Assembly: GCA_028285685.1 (NCBI GenBank)
Contig: JANQOR010000028.1
Location: 62,001-126,000, forward strand
DNA: 64,000 nucleotides
From: Cyclobacteriaceae bacterium
Lineage (GTDB): Bacteria > Bacteroidota > Bacteroidia > Cytophagales > Cyclobacteriaceae
Direction: 5' to 3'
The notes under the pieces are model-generated. The model saw only the letters and a list, made by a program, of their open reading frames with translations, ran no database searches and had not been told where the DNA came from. The translations under genes were made by a program, and so were the position numbers. This document shows, one piece after another, positions 1-8,934 of this stretch; the stretch's first letter is position 1; each line of letters starts with the position of its first letter.

Positions 1-2
1 TG

Positions 3-734
3 ATCCTTGCGGGAGAACCTAATTTCATAAAAGTGTACCTGGCAAACTCTGAAGACATTGGCAACACGCCACCTACTTCAAGGTACACATTGCGCAAGGG
101 ACTACATCCAGCTATTGTGTCAGGAATCGTCCGCAAAGCTCACGAAACAGGCTTACGTGTGAGTGCTCATGTCGAAACAAGAGCCGATTTCCTCGAAGCT
201 TTGAAAGCAGGAGTTGATGAAATCACTCATACACCCGGATTTTACCTCTTCTCCAAAGACGAGCTTGATCGATACAGACTAAAAATAGAAGATGCCAAGT
301 TGGCGGCCGAAAAGGGTGTTTTTGTAGTAACTGCCCTGCTTTCCCGCAACTTAACGGAAGATCCGGAGTTATTCCCTTTAGTGAAGGAAATGCAAGCATA
401 CAATTTATCACTACTGAAAAAACATGGAGCGAAGATCGTAATTGGTAGCGATCATGCAAATAGTCCATGGGATGAGGTGCGAGCCATCCAGGAACTAGAT
501 GTTTTTGATAATCTCACACTGCTTAAAATGTGGTGCGAGACTTCCCCTCAAGCCATCTTTCCTGATCGAAAATTAGGCTTCTTCAAGCCAGGATATGAGG
601 CAAGCTTCCTTGCGCTACCCGAGAATCCGCTGATCGATCTGGAAAATGCTACCGACATAAGTCTTTTAGTAAAACAAGGAATAGTGATTGAGAAAACGGA
701 GTTACCTGAACCCTCCACCTCCCACGAACATTGA
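3..734 (+). CDS. Amidohydrolase family protein, 5' end outside the window
   Basis: The reading frame is open to the left edge, so the visible 244 residues are the C-terminal part of a larger protein. The internal GTG at position 33 is not a credible start because in-frame residues ILAGEPNFIK precede it and fit the family. What remains resembles the imidazolonepropionase-like/prolidase-like branch of metal-dependent amidohydrolases: a metal-type histidine in VSAHVET, a second in EITHTPG, and the late aspartate of the TIM barrel in VIGSDHAN. The end (GYEASFLALPENPL) is the usual return to the small composite beta domain. The HxH metal motif would lie upstream. The gene lies head to tail with a second amidohydrolase, so the two are probably co-transcribed. 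The substrate cannot be told from sequence; dipeptides or other amides or lactams are all possible. Confidence 0.85.
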   Translation: MLAGEPNFIKVYLANSEDIGNTPPTSRYTLRKGLHPAIVSGIVRKAHETGLRVSAHVETRADFLEALKAGVDEITHTPGFYLFSKDELDRYRLKIEDAKLAAEKGVFVVTALLSRNLTEDPELFPLVKEMQAYNLSLLKKHGAKIVIGSDHANSPWDEVRAIQELDVFDNLTLLKMWCETSPQAIFPDRKLGFFKPGYEASFLALPENPLIDLENATDISLLVKQGIVIEKTELPEPSTSHEH

Positions 735-745
735 ATTTATCTGAA

Positions 746-2065
746 ATGAATAGACTACTAAACTATGTTTTTCTTTTTCTCCTTCTCAGCAGCTGTGTAG
801 CCCAGGAGGATCAATCACAGCTCGTGGCGATTGTCAACGTAAGCGTGATCCCGATGGATTCTGAGCGTATTTTGGAATCTCAAACTGTACTGATACAAGG
901 GGAAACGATTTTCAAGTTTGGTGCGAGTTCAGATGTTACAATACCTGAATCTGCTCAAATTATCGACGGTGACGGCAAATTTCTTATTCCGGGACTTATC
1001 GACATGCACGTCCATCTCACCGAAAAAGATCTGCCGCTCTATATTGCCAATGGAATCACGACTGTCAGGAACGTAAACGGAGATACGTCACATCTCAAGT
1101 TGCGGAGCATGACAGCCACATCAACCATTGTTGGTCCGCGAATCTTCACTTCAGGACCGCTACTGTCAGGACCGAAGATACCCTGGAAGATCAAGGCTGT
1201 GCCAACTTCTCCAAACGAGGCAAGGCAGATGGTTGCTAAACAAAAGCAAATGGGTTTTGATTTCATAAAGATTTATGATGGCCTGTCCATGGAAACCTAT
1301 CTCGCAACTATGGATGAAGCCCGAAAACAAGGAATTCCTGCGATTGGCCATATACCTGAATTGGTTGGATTTAAGGAGGTGCTAAATCAAAAACAAGCTT
1401 CTCTTGAGCACGTTGAGAAGATTGTACAATTCTACTTCGATTTTAAGTACGAAGAGCAAAAGATCCCGGATGTTGCTCAAATGATCTTAGACGCGAATAG
1501 CTGGGTTTGTCCTACAATCGCTGTGCACGAAATTTTCAAGCTAAATGCTACAGGCAATTTCCTACCCATGTTGGATAATCCCGAAATGGCATTCGTTTCC
1601 CCAGGAATCATGGCTTGGTGGAAGGGTTTTGCTCGCCCGGCCAGAAGTGATCATGGGTCGGATCACCAGTTCGATTCGGGGGCATTTTATGATTTCCAGC
1701 TGAAATTGACCAAAGGACTGTTTGATGCCGGAGTTCCGCTACTGGCAGGGACAGATGCCCCGAACCCTGGAATGGTTCATGGGTTCGCGCTGCACGAGGA
1801 ACTGAGAAACCTTGTTCTCTCTGGGTTAAGTCCATACGAATCGCTGAAAATAGCTACAGGGAATGGGGCAAAATTCCTTGGCCTGGAAGACGAAATCGGA
1901 AAGGTTGAAGTCGGAACAATGGCTGATTTAGTGCTTCTGTCTGACAACCCACTTGTAAACATTGAGAATACAAAAAACATTGAGGGAGTTATGGTCCGAG
2001 GTAAATGGTATTCAAGAAACCAGCTCGATCAGCTACTTGAAGACGTGAAAGTCAATAAGAGATAG
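746..2065 (+). CDS. Lipoprotein amidohydrolase (imidazolonepropionase-like)
   Basis: This is a 439-residue secreted metal-dependent hydrolase. The N-terminus is a hydrophobic signal ending in the lipobox LSSC, so it is probably a lipoprotein acting outside the cytoplasm. Metal-site motifs appear in order: the HxH pair in DMHVHL, histidines in IGHIPE and SLEHVEK, and the catalytic-type aspartate in LLAGTDAPN. The C-terminus (GTMADLVLLSDNPL) closes the composite beta domain. An earlier TTG at 731 overlaps the stop of the preceding gene, but ATG 746 is preferred because it begins the signal peptide directly. The preceding gene is a related amidohydrolase, so this is a tandem pair. The family is known for cyclic amide or dipeptide hydrolysis; the specific substrate is not inferable. 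Confidence 0.9.
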   Translation: MNRLLNYVFLFLLLSSCVAQEDQSQLVAIVNVSVIPMDSERILESQTVLIQGETIFKFGASSDVTIPESAQIIDGDGKFLIPGLIDMHVHLTEKDLPLYIANGITTVRNVNGDTSHLKLRSMTATSTIVGPRIFTSGPLLSGPKIPWKIKAVPTSPNEARQMVAKQKQMGFDFIKIYDGLSMETYLATMDEARKQGIPAIGHIPELVGFKEVLNQKQASLEHVEKIVQFYFDFKYEEQKIPDVAQMILDANSWVCPTIAVHEIFKLNATGNFLPMLDNPEMAFVSPGIMAWWKGFARPARSDHGSDHQFDSGAFYDFQLKLTKGLFDAGVPLLAGTDAPNPGMVHGFALHEELRNLVLSGLSPYESLKIATGNGAKFLGLEDEIGKVEVGTMADLVLLSDNPLVNIENTKNIEGVMVRGKWYSRNQLDQLLEDVKVNKR

Positions 2066-2078
2066 TGAAGGAAAAGCA

Positions 2079-2102
2079 ATCCGGGAAGGCAACTTCCCGG
2101 AT
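2079..2102. terminator. Hairpin between convergent genes
   Basis: A perfect 10-bp stem (ATCCGGGAAG at 2079-2088, complement at 2093-2102) closes on a GCAA tetraloop of the GNRA type. It sits 14 bases after the amidohydrolase stop and before the end of the convergent lipoprotein gene. No long T-tract follows on either strand, so it is a stable 3'-end hairpin that may or may not terminate alone. Confidence 0.55.
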
Positions 2103-2128
2103 GCCACAACAGGCCTAAACTCAAATAA

Positions 2129-2845
2129 TCAATCGATTACTAACCATGTGCCCCCTGCTCCTTTCGTTTTCATCTTGATTGCATAAGGTTCAGTAGTTGT
2201 TACCCAGATCGTTTTTTCCTTAATCCCTTTTGAAAGCACCTTCCAGGTGTCATAGCTCTTGCTATTGAGCTTTATCGTCTCCCGCTTCAGCACTTCGATA
2301 TTGGACCAGTACATCTCGGATCCGTTGTTTAGATCGAAAACCGGAAGGGAGGCTTTATATCCCTCTTTCAAAGGCAAAGCCGCTATGAAATAGTTGATGA
2401 TAGCGGGTTCAAACCCATTATGTGGATAGTCTTTGTTATAAGTCCGGGGCGAATATTCTGAATTTGCTGTCGGAGTAAGTGTGCCACTAAAATTTTTATT
2501 GGCAAAGTTCACCTCCAGGGTATATGCCTGCATCTCCATTTTTCTTCCAATATACCCTAGTGTAGTGCGATCAAAGTACATTAGATCAGGTGTTCCTGTT
2601 GATTCGTCGACATTATAATAAACTGCCAATTCGTATGCCTCCTGACCGTTTTTTTCCACCTCCTTCATGATATAGGTCATATTGCCACCAGACTTCTTGT
2701 ACTTCACCTTGTGTGGACGGATTCTGGATGAGATCAGCGATGGATCACCAGGTACCACTCTCTGAAAAGAGGGTTCCACAGGTGGTTTTTGAGCACTTGA
2801 ACACCCAAAAAGTATCAGTAAAAAAATGTTTGTGTAATACTTCAT
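2129..2845 (-). CDS. Lipoprotein, DUF3108-like
   Basis: This 238-residue predicted lipoprotein has a short hydrophobic signal and a lipobox-like ILFGC near residue 15. The start at 2845 (MKYYTNIF) is chosen over an upstream in-frame ATG because the longer form would overlap the preceding gene's stop and put a charged stretch before the signal. The body is beta-rich, and the C-terminal half (DTWKVLSKGI, then TTTEPYAIKM) resembles DUF3108 proteins, which share features with the LolA/LppX fold; that assignment is by motif resemblance only. It follows the DinB-like gene by 17 bases on the same strand, so the two form an operon. No catalytic residues are evident. Confidence 0.7.
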   Translation of the reverse strand: MKYYTNIFLLILFGCSSAQKPPVEPSFQRVVPGDPSLISSRIRPHKVKYKKSGGNMTYIMKEVEKNGQEAYELAVYYNVDESTGTPDLMYFDRTTLGYIGRKMEMQAYTLEVNFANKNFSGTLTPTANSEYSPRTYNKDYPHNGFEPAIINYFIAALPLKEGYKASLPVFDLNNGSEMYWSNIEVLKRETIKLNSKSYDTWKVLSKGIKEKTIWVTTTEPYAIKMKTKGAGGTWLVID

Positions 2846-2862
2846 AATCGTGTTTTTAGCAA

Positions 2863-3417
2863 TTAAAATGACCAACTCCCTGCTGACGCCGGCTTTATTC
2901 CCTTAGCTCGTAAATACATCATCGTCTTTCCATGTTCTCGCTGAAGGTGACTTGTGACAATAAGTATCGCTTTCAGTCGTGTGACTTTCTTCGGATTGCT
3001 GGGATGGCCCCAATCAATCACTTCTTCCAGGTCCGATTCATTCAATTTTTCAAGGCCACCACGGAAATACTGGAAGGACTTTTCAAGTATGTCAATGACT
3101 TCTTCTTTTTCCTGAGGCGGATTGCTTCTATCAGGAATTGCAAAATCAGGAACACCAGCCTTTACAGACGACGCAAAGCCAATGTTCGAGGCAGTAGTGT
3201 GATTGAGTTGATTAGCAAAGTTCCGCAATGGATTGCCAGGAGTGAATTGGTAATGTTCTGCAGGCATTAGCTGAGCAGATTCAACCACCATTTTGGTTAC
3301 AATGTCCCAGGAGTCAAGAATGTCTTTTGTCGTCACCGCCTGAGCCTGCAGCTGACTGGACAGAAAGACCGAAAACAGCATACATGCAAGCTTTAGTTCA
3401 TCAAAGTGTTTTTTCAT
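2863..3417 (-). CDS. Secreted DinB-family protein
   Basis: This 184-residue protein has a signal peptide (hydrophobic core around residues 8-25, cleavage probable after LQAQA) followed by a four-helix DinB-like fold. The three histidines expected for the metal site are in QLNHTTAS, VTSHLQ and REHGK. DinB-family proteins are usually cytoplasmic metalloenzymes (thiol transferases and relatives); an exported version is common in Bacteroidota, but its reaction is not known. It is the first gene of a two-gene operon with the downstream lipoprotein. The promoter must lie in the 160-base gap shared with the divergent histidine kinase gene. Confidence 0.85.
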   Translation of the reverse strand: MKKHFDELKLACMLFSVFLSSQLQAQAVTTKDILDSWDIVTKMVVESAQLMPAEHYQFTPGNPLRNFANQLNHTTASNIGFASSVKAGVPDFAIPDRSNPPQEKEEVIDILEKSFQYFRGGLEKLNESDLEEVIDWGHPSNPKKVTRLKAILIVTSHLQREHGKTMMYLRAKGIKPASAGSWSF

Positions 3418-3643
3418 GTGTTTTGATTTTAAGTTGGTTTACCTGATAGATGGTGCAGGTGTTAGTTAAATGAACTGTGAGGGCCTAATTCCAGATCAAA
3501 ACGGCCGGATACGTCAACCAAATAGGGTTTCAATCCACTTAAATGATTGAATAAGCCCGCTTGCTACCCGCAAAAGCCAGATGGTGCGTTTTTGGTATGT
3601 TGCCTTTAATAACCGGCTACTTTTGACCTTGCAAAGCATTCGT

Positions 3644-4753
3644 ATGAGCATTTTTCAGACATACCGGAAAATACGACCCAATCATTGGTTGACCTTGTGG
3701 GTCTTCTGGACATTGATGGCTGCCATGGTCTCCAGTCAACTCTACTTCAATAGCATCAAAAACGGCTTGGATCCAAGTTGGACAAATCTCTTTCTTGTTC
3801 AACTTCCTATTTCATACCTATGGCTTTTGACCAGTCCCTCGATTTTACACCTTGTGAACAGATACCCATTTAGCCTCGAAAAATGGTGGCGATCGGTGAT
3901 AATCTACCTCGCATTCGGAACATTTCTACTTTTTGCGTTAAGCAATCTCACACTTGTTTATATGTTCTCGGTCTATGGGTATATCGATCTGTCAGCTACT
4001 AATTTCGAAGAATACTCTCCTTACTTCTTCTCAAGGTTTGCGAATGATCTACTTATTTTCATTTTTATCGTTTCAATAACAGTCATCATCCGATCGTATA
4101 CCCTCCGAAAATCAAACGAGCTCAGCCTTGCACTGATGAAATTGAAAAATGACCAGTTAAAAAATCAGCTGACCCAGTCACAACTTCAAGCGCTTAAGTT
4201 GCAATTAAATCCACATTTCCTATTCAATACATTGAATACCATTTCATCACTCACTTTGGTTGGTGAAAAAGACAACTCGATAGAAGTGACCACCAAACTT
4301 GGAGATTTTCTGCGTCGAACGCTCGACTACGAGGATCATCAGCTGGTCACCTTGAACAAAGAACTGGAATTTTTCGACTTGTATCTTGATATTGAATCAA
4401 GTCGGTTCAAAGACCTGAAACTTGAACGAACGATTGATCCATCTATCCTCTCAGAGCAGGTCCCTAACCTGATCTTACAACCCCTAATAGAGAATGCCAT
4501 TAAGTATGGAATTGCCAAGAGCAAGCAAGCCAGATTGATCGAGTTGAAAATCAAAGAGCTGGATGGCATGATCAAGATCAACTTGTTCAACGAAGGACCC
4601 AAGCTAGCTGATACTCAAAAAGGGACTGGACTAAGTAATGTTGAGAATCGATTGCAGAAATTGTATCCGGATAAGTATTTTTTCGAGATGAAAAATGACG
4701 ACCAGAGAAAAGGAGTCACCTCAACGATTCATATTCCAGTAAGCTCCAACTAA
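3644..4753 (+). CDS. LytS-type sensor histidine kinase
   Basis: This 369-residue membrane kinase has about four transmembrane helices in the first 150 residues, a short coiled-coil linker, then the His_kinase domain (PF06580 type) with the phosphoacceptor His191 in LNPHFLFN. The ATP-binding end shows the N-box PLIENAIKYG and the G-box GTGLSNVENR. An in-frame ATG at 3581 would add 21 residues; 3644 is preferred because it puts the basic segment TYRKIRPNHW right before the first helix, as is typical. The response regulator starts 3 bases after the stop, so the pair is co-transcribed. The signal is unknown; no extracellular sensor domain of any size is present, so sensing is probably within the membrane. 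Confidence 0.9.
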   Translation: MSIFQTYRKIRPNHWLTLWVFWTLMAAMVSSQLYFNSIKNGLDPSWTNLFLVQLPISYLWLLTSPSILHLVNRYPFSLEKWWRSVIIYLAFGTFLLFALSNLTLVYMFSVYGYIDLSATNFEEYSPYFFSRFANDLLIFIFIVSITVIIRSYTLRKSNELSLALMKLKNDQLKNQLTQSQLQALKLQLNPHFLFNTLNTISSLTLVGEKDNSIEVTTKLGDFLRRTLDYEDHQLVTLNKELEFFDLYLDIESSRFKDLKLERTIDPSILSEQVPNLILQPLIENAIKYGIAKSKQARLIELKIKELDGMIKINLFNEGPKLADTQKGTGLSNVENRLQKLYPDKYFFEMKNDDQRKGVTSTIHIPVSSN

Positions 4754-4756
4754 GAA

Positions 4757-5536
4757 ATGGCAAAGGACTCCCCCATCACTGTGATTATCGCGGACGACGA
4801 AAAGCCCGCCCGTGATGCAATCAAGACCTATCTGGCGAAGAATGAGTCGTTCGTTTTGTTGGATGAATGCGAGGATGGCGCAGGTGCACTTAGCAGCATA
4901 GAGAGGAATAAGCCAGATCTTGTTTTGCTTGACATAGAAATGCCAGAGCAAAGCGGTATAGAAATACTTAGGAGTTTAGAATCTGCTTCTCCACACATTG
5001 TCTTTGTAACAGCTTATAGTGATTATGCTGTCCAGGCATTCGAAGAAAATGCAATTGACTACCTGCTTAAGCCTTTCGATGGAACACGATTCGATCAAAT
5101 GCTTAGCAGAGTCATCGACAAGATGCGACAGGAATCAGGAATTACGACAAAGGCGCTTGTTGACGGTCTTCAACAGCTACAAAAACTGGAAAAGGAGAAA
5201 TACCTTAAAAAAATTCCAGTCAAGCGAAAAGGGAAGATCAGTTTTGTTCCCGTTGAGGAAGTAATCTGGATTGAAAGCTCTGGCTCATTCACCAAATTGC
5301 ACCTTTCCGATTCGATTGAAATAGCTAACCATTCGATTGGGCAACTTGAAGATATCCTCGACCCAGCACTGCACATTCGAATCCATAAGTCTCATATGAT
5401 AAATCTTGATTGTATTGTGTCCATCGAGTCCTACTTCCATGGGGAGTATATTGTAAACCTGCAAGATGGTACCGATCTGAAGCTAAGCAGGAGTTACAAA
5501 GCCAAACTGGATCGGATCATGAATCAGTACAAGTAA
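4757..5536 (+). CDS. LytTR response regulator
   Basis: This 259-residue two-domain regulator has an N-terminal receiver with the acidic pair in IADDE, the phosphoacceptor Asp59 in LLDIEMP, the Thr of FVTAYSD and the Lys of YLLKPFD. A linker helix leads to a C-terminal LytTR DNA-binding domain (from about residue 150; motifs VIWIESSGSF and RIHKSHMIN). It is the partner of the LytS-type kinase immediately upstream. LytTR proteins bind pairs of short direct repeats; none was recognised nearby with confidence, so the target genes are not known. The following NTF2-like gene is 82 bases away and could be a target or co-transcribed. Confidence 0.93.
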   Translation: MAKDSPITVIIADDEKPARDAIKTYLAKNESFVLLDECEDGAGALSSIERNKPDLVLLDIEMPEQSGIEILRSLESASPHIVFVTAYSDYAVQAFEENAIDYLLKPFDGTRFDQMLSRVIDKMRQESGITTKALVDGLQQLQKLEKEKYLKKIPVKRKGKISFVPVEEVIWIESSGSFTKLHLSDSIEIANHSIGQLEDILDPALHIRIHKSHMINLDCIVSIESYFHGEYIVNLQDGTDLKLSRSYKAKLDRIMNQYK

Positions 5537-5618
5537 GTTTGCTGTGTTAATGATTTCCTAAAGTCATCTGAAAACAATAAAAAATGGGTGCTAATCCCTA
5601 TCTAGCTGAGAAAAAGCT

Positions 5619-6233
5619 ATGATGAGATCGGCAAAAGTTCCAATTTATTTTTTCTTCGTGTTGATAAGTTGCAGCCCTGGCAAAGAACAAGTGCTTCGGG
5701 GGAAAGTAGAAAACTACTTTGCTGCATGGAATCGTCAGGATTTTGAATCAGCCGATTTTGCAGCATTCAAAAAAGACACAAGTTACACCTGGCATGGAAA
5801 AAAAGAAGGAGATGGCATCCGTTCCATTTTCAATCCCAACTCCGGTTGGAAGCAATGGGACAAGGCCTGGAATGGGACCTACAGCTACACTAGTATGAGA
5901 ATTGATACGGATGAGATGACGGTGTCCGGTAGATTTAACGAGACAACAGACTTTCTTAAACAAATAGGCATGCCAGAAGGCTTTTCAGCTACCGTCACCT
6001 ATTGGTTTGACGATTACTATCAAGTTAAAGAAACGCAATACGATTGGGATCCAGATAATCAGAGCATGCATGACAAAATCAAGCCATTGGTCGAGTGGGC
6101 TACGATAAATGATTCAATCACCATCCATCGTATTTATCTCAAGGACGGATTTAGACCCAGCACAGAAAACGCCAAGGATTGGAAAAAGCTACTCAACTTA
6201 TACTTCGAGGCAGGCGGGGAATTTGCCAATTGA
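5619..6233 (+). CDS. NTF2/SnoaL-like lipoprotein
   Basis: This 204-residue predicted lipoprotein has the signal FFFVLISC with the lipid-accepting Cys at residue 18. The mature part starts with a helix typical of NTF2-like folds (VENYFAAWNRQDFES), followed by strands rich in aromatic residues (TSYTWHGK, VTYWFDDYYQV). SnoaL-like proteins of this type include cyclases, isomerases and simple binding proteins; no active site is clear here, so no reaction is assigned. ATGATG gives two adjacent possible starts. It follows the LytS/LytTR pair in the same direction. Confidence 0.65.
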   Translation: MMRSAKVPIYFFFVLISCSPGKEQVLRGKVENYFAAWNRQDFESADFAAFKKDTSYTWHGKKEGDGIRSIFNPNSGWKQWDKAWNGTYSYTSMRIDTDEMTVSGRFNETTDFLKQIGMPEGFSATVTYWFDDYYQVKETQYDWDPDNQSMHDKIKPLVEWATINDSITIHRIYLKDGFRPSTENAKDWKKLLNLYFEAGGEFAN

Positions 6234-6311
6234 TGATCATTTAATGATCTCCCGTTTCTTGTATTTTCCTAAGAAGATAGCTTACTTTAAAAGCCCTAAC
6301 TCGACCGGATT

Positions 6312-7226
6312 ATGGAAGCAAAAGCAAAAGCGAAGCCTAAGACCAAGAAGCAGCTTACGGATGAGAAAACTAAACTCAATCGTGAGATAAAGTCTAAAAA
6401 GGCAGAGCTGGATGTGCTTAATTCAAAAATCGGAGACCTGGAGAAGCTTTCCGATAAAAGGGAGACCCTCCAAAGTGAGGTAGATGAACTTACCCAAAAG
6501 AAGCTGGAGCTTGGAAAACTGACTGTTCAGCAACAAAGTGTCTCTCAAGAAGTGAAAGATCTCAATGATGAGAAAAAGAAGCTGAACACTTTCATAAAAA
6601 ACAACAAGCCAAAAAAAGAAACACTGGAGACTGAACTGTCCGAGCTGGAAACGAGAAAGGAAGATCTTGAGGGAAAGGTTGAAACACTCATGCAAAACGG
6701 AAAAAAGGCTCAGAGTACTGTTGCCGGCTTGAAAGAGGAGAAAGAAAAATACGATACTGCAATTGAGGAGCTCAAAGTGGAGTATGGGCTTTTTCCTAGA
6801 GACCTTAAGGAAATGTCCAGAGACTCAATTTCTCAGTTAAAAAAGTATTCCTCGCTAGCTCTATTGTCTATCATTGGCACATTGTCCATGATGGGACTAT
6901 TGCTTCTTTTCTTGACTCAGCCAATTATCGATGCTGCATTTGCAAATAGCTTCGCAGACCCAGGGTTAGCGTTTTACACAGTTCTATCCACTAAAATTCT
7001 ACTATTTGCTGGGCTGATATTTTTCATTCTGGTATTCCTGAATTTGACCAAAGGTTTTGTGTCACAATACATCAAATCAAGGAATCGGTTGACGTCCTTA
7101 AGAGTCACCGACTACCTGATAGATAGGGTTCAAGGCTCGTCCAACGGTAAAGCTGACGCAGACCTGCTTAAAGATTTCTTGCCTAAGATCATGGACCTGG
7201 ATAATACTTTCGACAGGTCCAAGTAA
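6312..7226 (+). CDS. Coiled-coil protein with two transmembrane helices
   Basis: I do not recognise this 304-residue protein. Residues 1-155 are a long, highly charged coiled coil made of Lys/Glu/Leu-rich heptads (for example LNREIKSKKAELDVL and LETELSELETRKEDL), starting with an Ala/Lys segment. Two transmembrane helices follow (about 182-202 and 222-245) separated by a short loop, and a cytoplasmic tail of about 55 residues ends the chain. With no signal peptide, the coiled coil should be cytoplasmic and tethered to the inner membrane. It sits between a lipoprotein gene and a flavoenzyme gene. A structural or scaffold role is possible, but nothing in the sequence proves it. Confidence 0.7.
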   Translation: MEAKAKAKPKTKKQLTDEKTKLNREIKSKKAELDVLNSKIGDLEKLSDKRETLQSEVDELTQKKLELGKLTVQQQSVSQEVKDLNDEKKKLNTFIKNNKPKKETLETELSELETRKEDLEGKVETLMQNGKKAQSTVAGLKEEKEKYDTAIEELKVEYGLFPRDLKEMSRDSISQLKKYSSLALLSIIGTLSMMGLLLLFLTQPIIDAAFANSFADPGLAFYTVLSTKILLFAGLIFFILVFLNLTKGFVSQYIKSRNRLTSLRVTDYLIDRVQGSSNGKADADLLKDFLPKIMDLDNTFDRSK

Positions 7227-7250
7227 GTCGTTCAAAAAAAAGGAGGCAAC

Positions 7251-8510
7251 ATCAAAGATATAGTTGTACTTGGAGGAGGATTGATGGGAAGCGCCACTGC
7301 CTGGCAGCTATCAAAGGCAGGTGAGAACGTATTGCTACTTGAGCAGCAGGATGAAGACTATACCTACGGCTCCAGCTATGGAGAAGCTCGTATCTGTCGA
7401 AGCCTCGGACCCAAGAATGACATCTGGTCCTATCTACATAGAAGGGCTGTTGATGAAACAAAACAGTTGGTCGATTTTCTTAACATACATGATCAGGCTA
7501 ATCACTCTATGGAGGACATTTATACTGATTCTCCGGTTACATACATACTTTACACAAATAAAGGAGAGGCGGCTCAACGTTTGCTTAGGCAACAAGAGGA
7601 TACGCACGAATGCGCAGTAAATCCCGAAGAAGCAGCTGACAAGTTTGGTGTGAAGGTTCCGAAAGATCGGATCGTCATTCAAGAGTACAAGAAATACACC
7701 GGAACAATGAATCCCCAACAGTTGATCAAAAAACTGCAAAAGGGAATCCAGTTGAAAGGTGGTCTTGTTCATTTTAGTAAAAAAGTGCAGAAGGCAACGA
7801 GAAAAGGAGGTTTCTATGAGGTCGAAACTATTGATACAAAGACCGGCCATCCAGAAACGATCCAGGCCAAAAGGATTGTCTCCGCTGTTGGTCCTTATTC
7901 AGGCCAAGTGCTTGAATATCTAGCGCCCAACATTAGCTCCCTGATCACACCAAAGCGAGTGTTCCTGGCATTTCTAAAAATTGATGAATCAAGATTCGAG
8001 AGCTATTCAGGAGAACAAAAACAAAAAATGTTCAATTTCCATCCGCTCATCGATCTCGGACCTGATCATATATTCTCAATGGTTGAAAAAAGAGATGAAC
8101 GTGGGCACCCCTTGATTAAGGTTGGCGGTCATTTCCTTCGAAACGAAATTTCTGACCTGGATGAAGTTTGGACAAAGGAGCTAACAAAGGATGAGATAGA
8201 CTGGGCGAAAAAAAGTACACTTGACTACTTCGAATTTCTCAACATTCCACTTAACTATAAGCAGCTACGCTTTCAACAGGGTTATTCGTGTGTTTATTCC
8301 TTAACCGAAACGGAAGTACCTATTGTTTCCAATCTACCCAGTGCTGACAAATCTCCCGATCAAAATGCGGTTATGCTGGGAGGCATGTCCGGTGTAGGAG
8401 CGAAAGGATCTTTAACCTACGGGTTGCTAGCCACCGATCTGCTACTTGGCAGGGAGGAAAAAGAATTCATGTATAAGAAGGTGAAAAAAGCACTCTCTCT
8501 CATTCACTAA
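7251..8510 (+). CDS. FAD-dependent amine oxidoreductase, sarcosine-oxidase-like, with a non-canonical start
   Basis: This DAO-family flavoprotein (419 residues from 7251) probably oxidises an amine or N-methyl amino acid in the cytoplasm. The N-terminal Rossmann motif is VVLGGGLMGSATAW, followed by the acidic strand end LLLEQQ. GSSYGEARICR resembles the FAD-contact segment of monomeric sarcosine oxidases. Cys347 in GYSCVYS is where those enzymes carry covalent FAD. The glycine-rich end GGMSGVGAKGS is also typical. The first canonical in-frame starts (TTG 7281, ATG 7284) fall inside the GxGxxG loop and would destroy it. The frame is open back to 7227 with no ATG, GTG or TTG. ATC at 7251 lies 4 bases after AGGAGG and is the best start by position. 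Confidence 0.85.
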   Translation: MKDIVVLGGGLMGSATAWQLSKAGENVLLLEQQDEDYTYGSSYGEARICRSLGPKNDIWSYLHRRAVDETKQLVDFLNIHDQANHSMEDIYTDSPVTYILYTNKGEAAQRLLRQQEDTHECAVNPEEAADKFGVKVPKDRIVIQEYKKYTGTMNPQQLIKKLQKGIQLKGGLVHFSKKVQKATRKGGFYEVETIDTKTGHPETIQAKRIVSAVGPYSGQVLEYLAPNISSLITPKRVFLAFLKIDESRFESYSGEQKQKMFNFHPLIDLGPDHIFSMVEKRDERGHPLIKVGGHFLRNEISDLDEVWTKELTKDEIDWAKKSTLDYFEFLNIPLNYKQLRFQQGYSCVYSLTETEVPIVSNLPSADKSPDQNAVMLGGMSGVGAKGSLTYGLLATDLLLGREEKEFMYKKVKKALSLIH

Positions 8511-8604
8511 CCATCCACCTCGGCATCTTCCTACCTCTCTTTTTTTATTTTTTAAACATTTATTAATCATATTCGTATCCATAACTTAAACAATTATTAA
8601 AGTA

Positions 8605-8934
8605 ATGGAATTAGTCGGATCACTTGAAGAAATTGTGTTGATGATTTTACTCAGAAACGAGAAGATCAATAGTGTTGAAATCGCCAAAGAATACTACGAA
8701 GCAATGGGTAAGAATCTTTCTGTTCCAAGCATTCACGTCACATTGAAACGAATGCAAAAAAAAGGGTGGGTCAAATCCGAATTCGGCGCTCCGACAGCTG
8801 AACGAGGCGGTAGAAGAAAACGGATTTACTGGGCTACCCCGAAAGCATTTGATCTTCTAAGTGAGTTGACAAAAGCCAAATCAAGGCTCTGGAAAGGAAT
8901 AACGAAACCATCACTTCAGTATGTCCATATCTGA
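8605..8934 (+). CDS. PadR-family transcriptional regulator
   Basis: This 109-residue winged-helix protein is of the PadR type: helices at EEIVLMILLRNE and VEIAKEYYEAMG, recognition helix SIHVTLKRMQKKGWV, then a wing with RGGRRKRIYW. PadR proteins are usually repressors of an adjacent transporter or metabolic gene and may respond to small ligands. The stop codon overlaps the start of the downstream permease by 14 bases, so the two are translated together. The same gene order recurs at 37.9-40.9 kb. The AT-rich leader at 8540-8604 should carry the promoter, but no clear dyad was seen there. Confidence 0.93.
   Translation: MELVGSLEEIVLMILLRNEKINSVEIAKEYYEAMGKNLSVPSIHVTLKRMQKKGWVKSEFGAPTAERGGRRKRIYWATPKAFDLLSELTKAKSRLWKGITKPSLQYVHI

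Noticed and set aside
33-734. GTG 33 as the start of the first amidohydrolase
   Set aside because: The frame is open upstream with family-like residues; the gene simply continues beyond the window.
7434-7850. Minus-strand frame inside the flavoenzyme gene
   Set aside because: Antisense to a well-supported gene, low-complexity Phe/Leu-rich translation, no start context.
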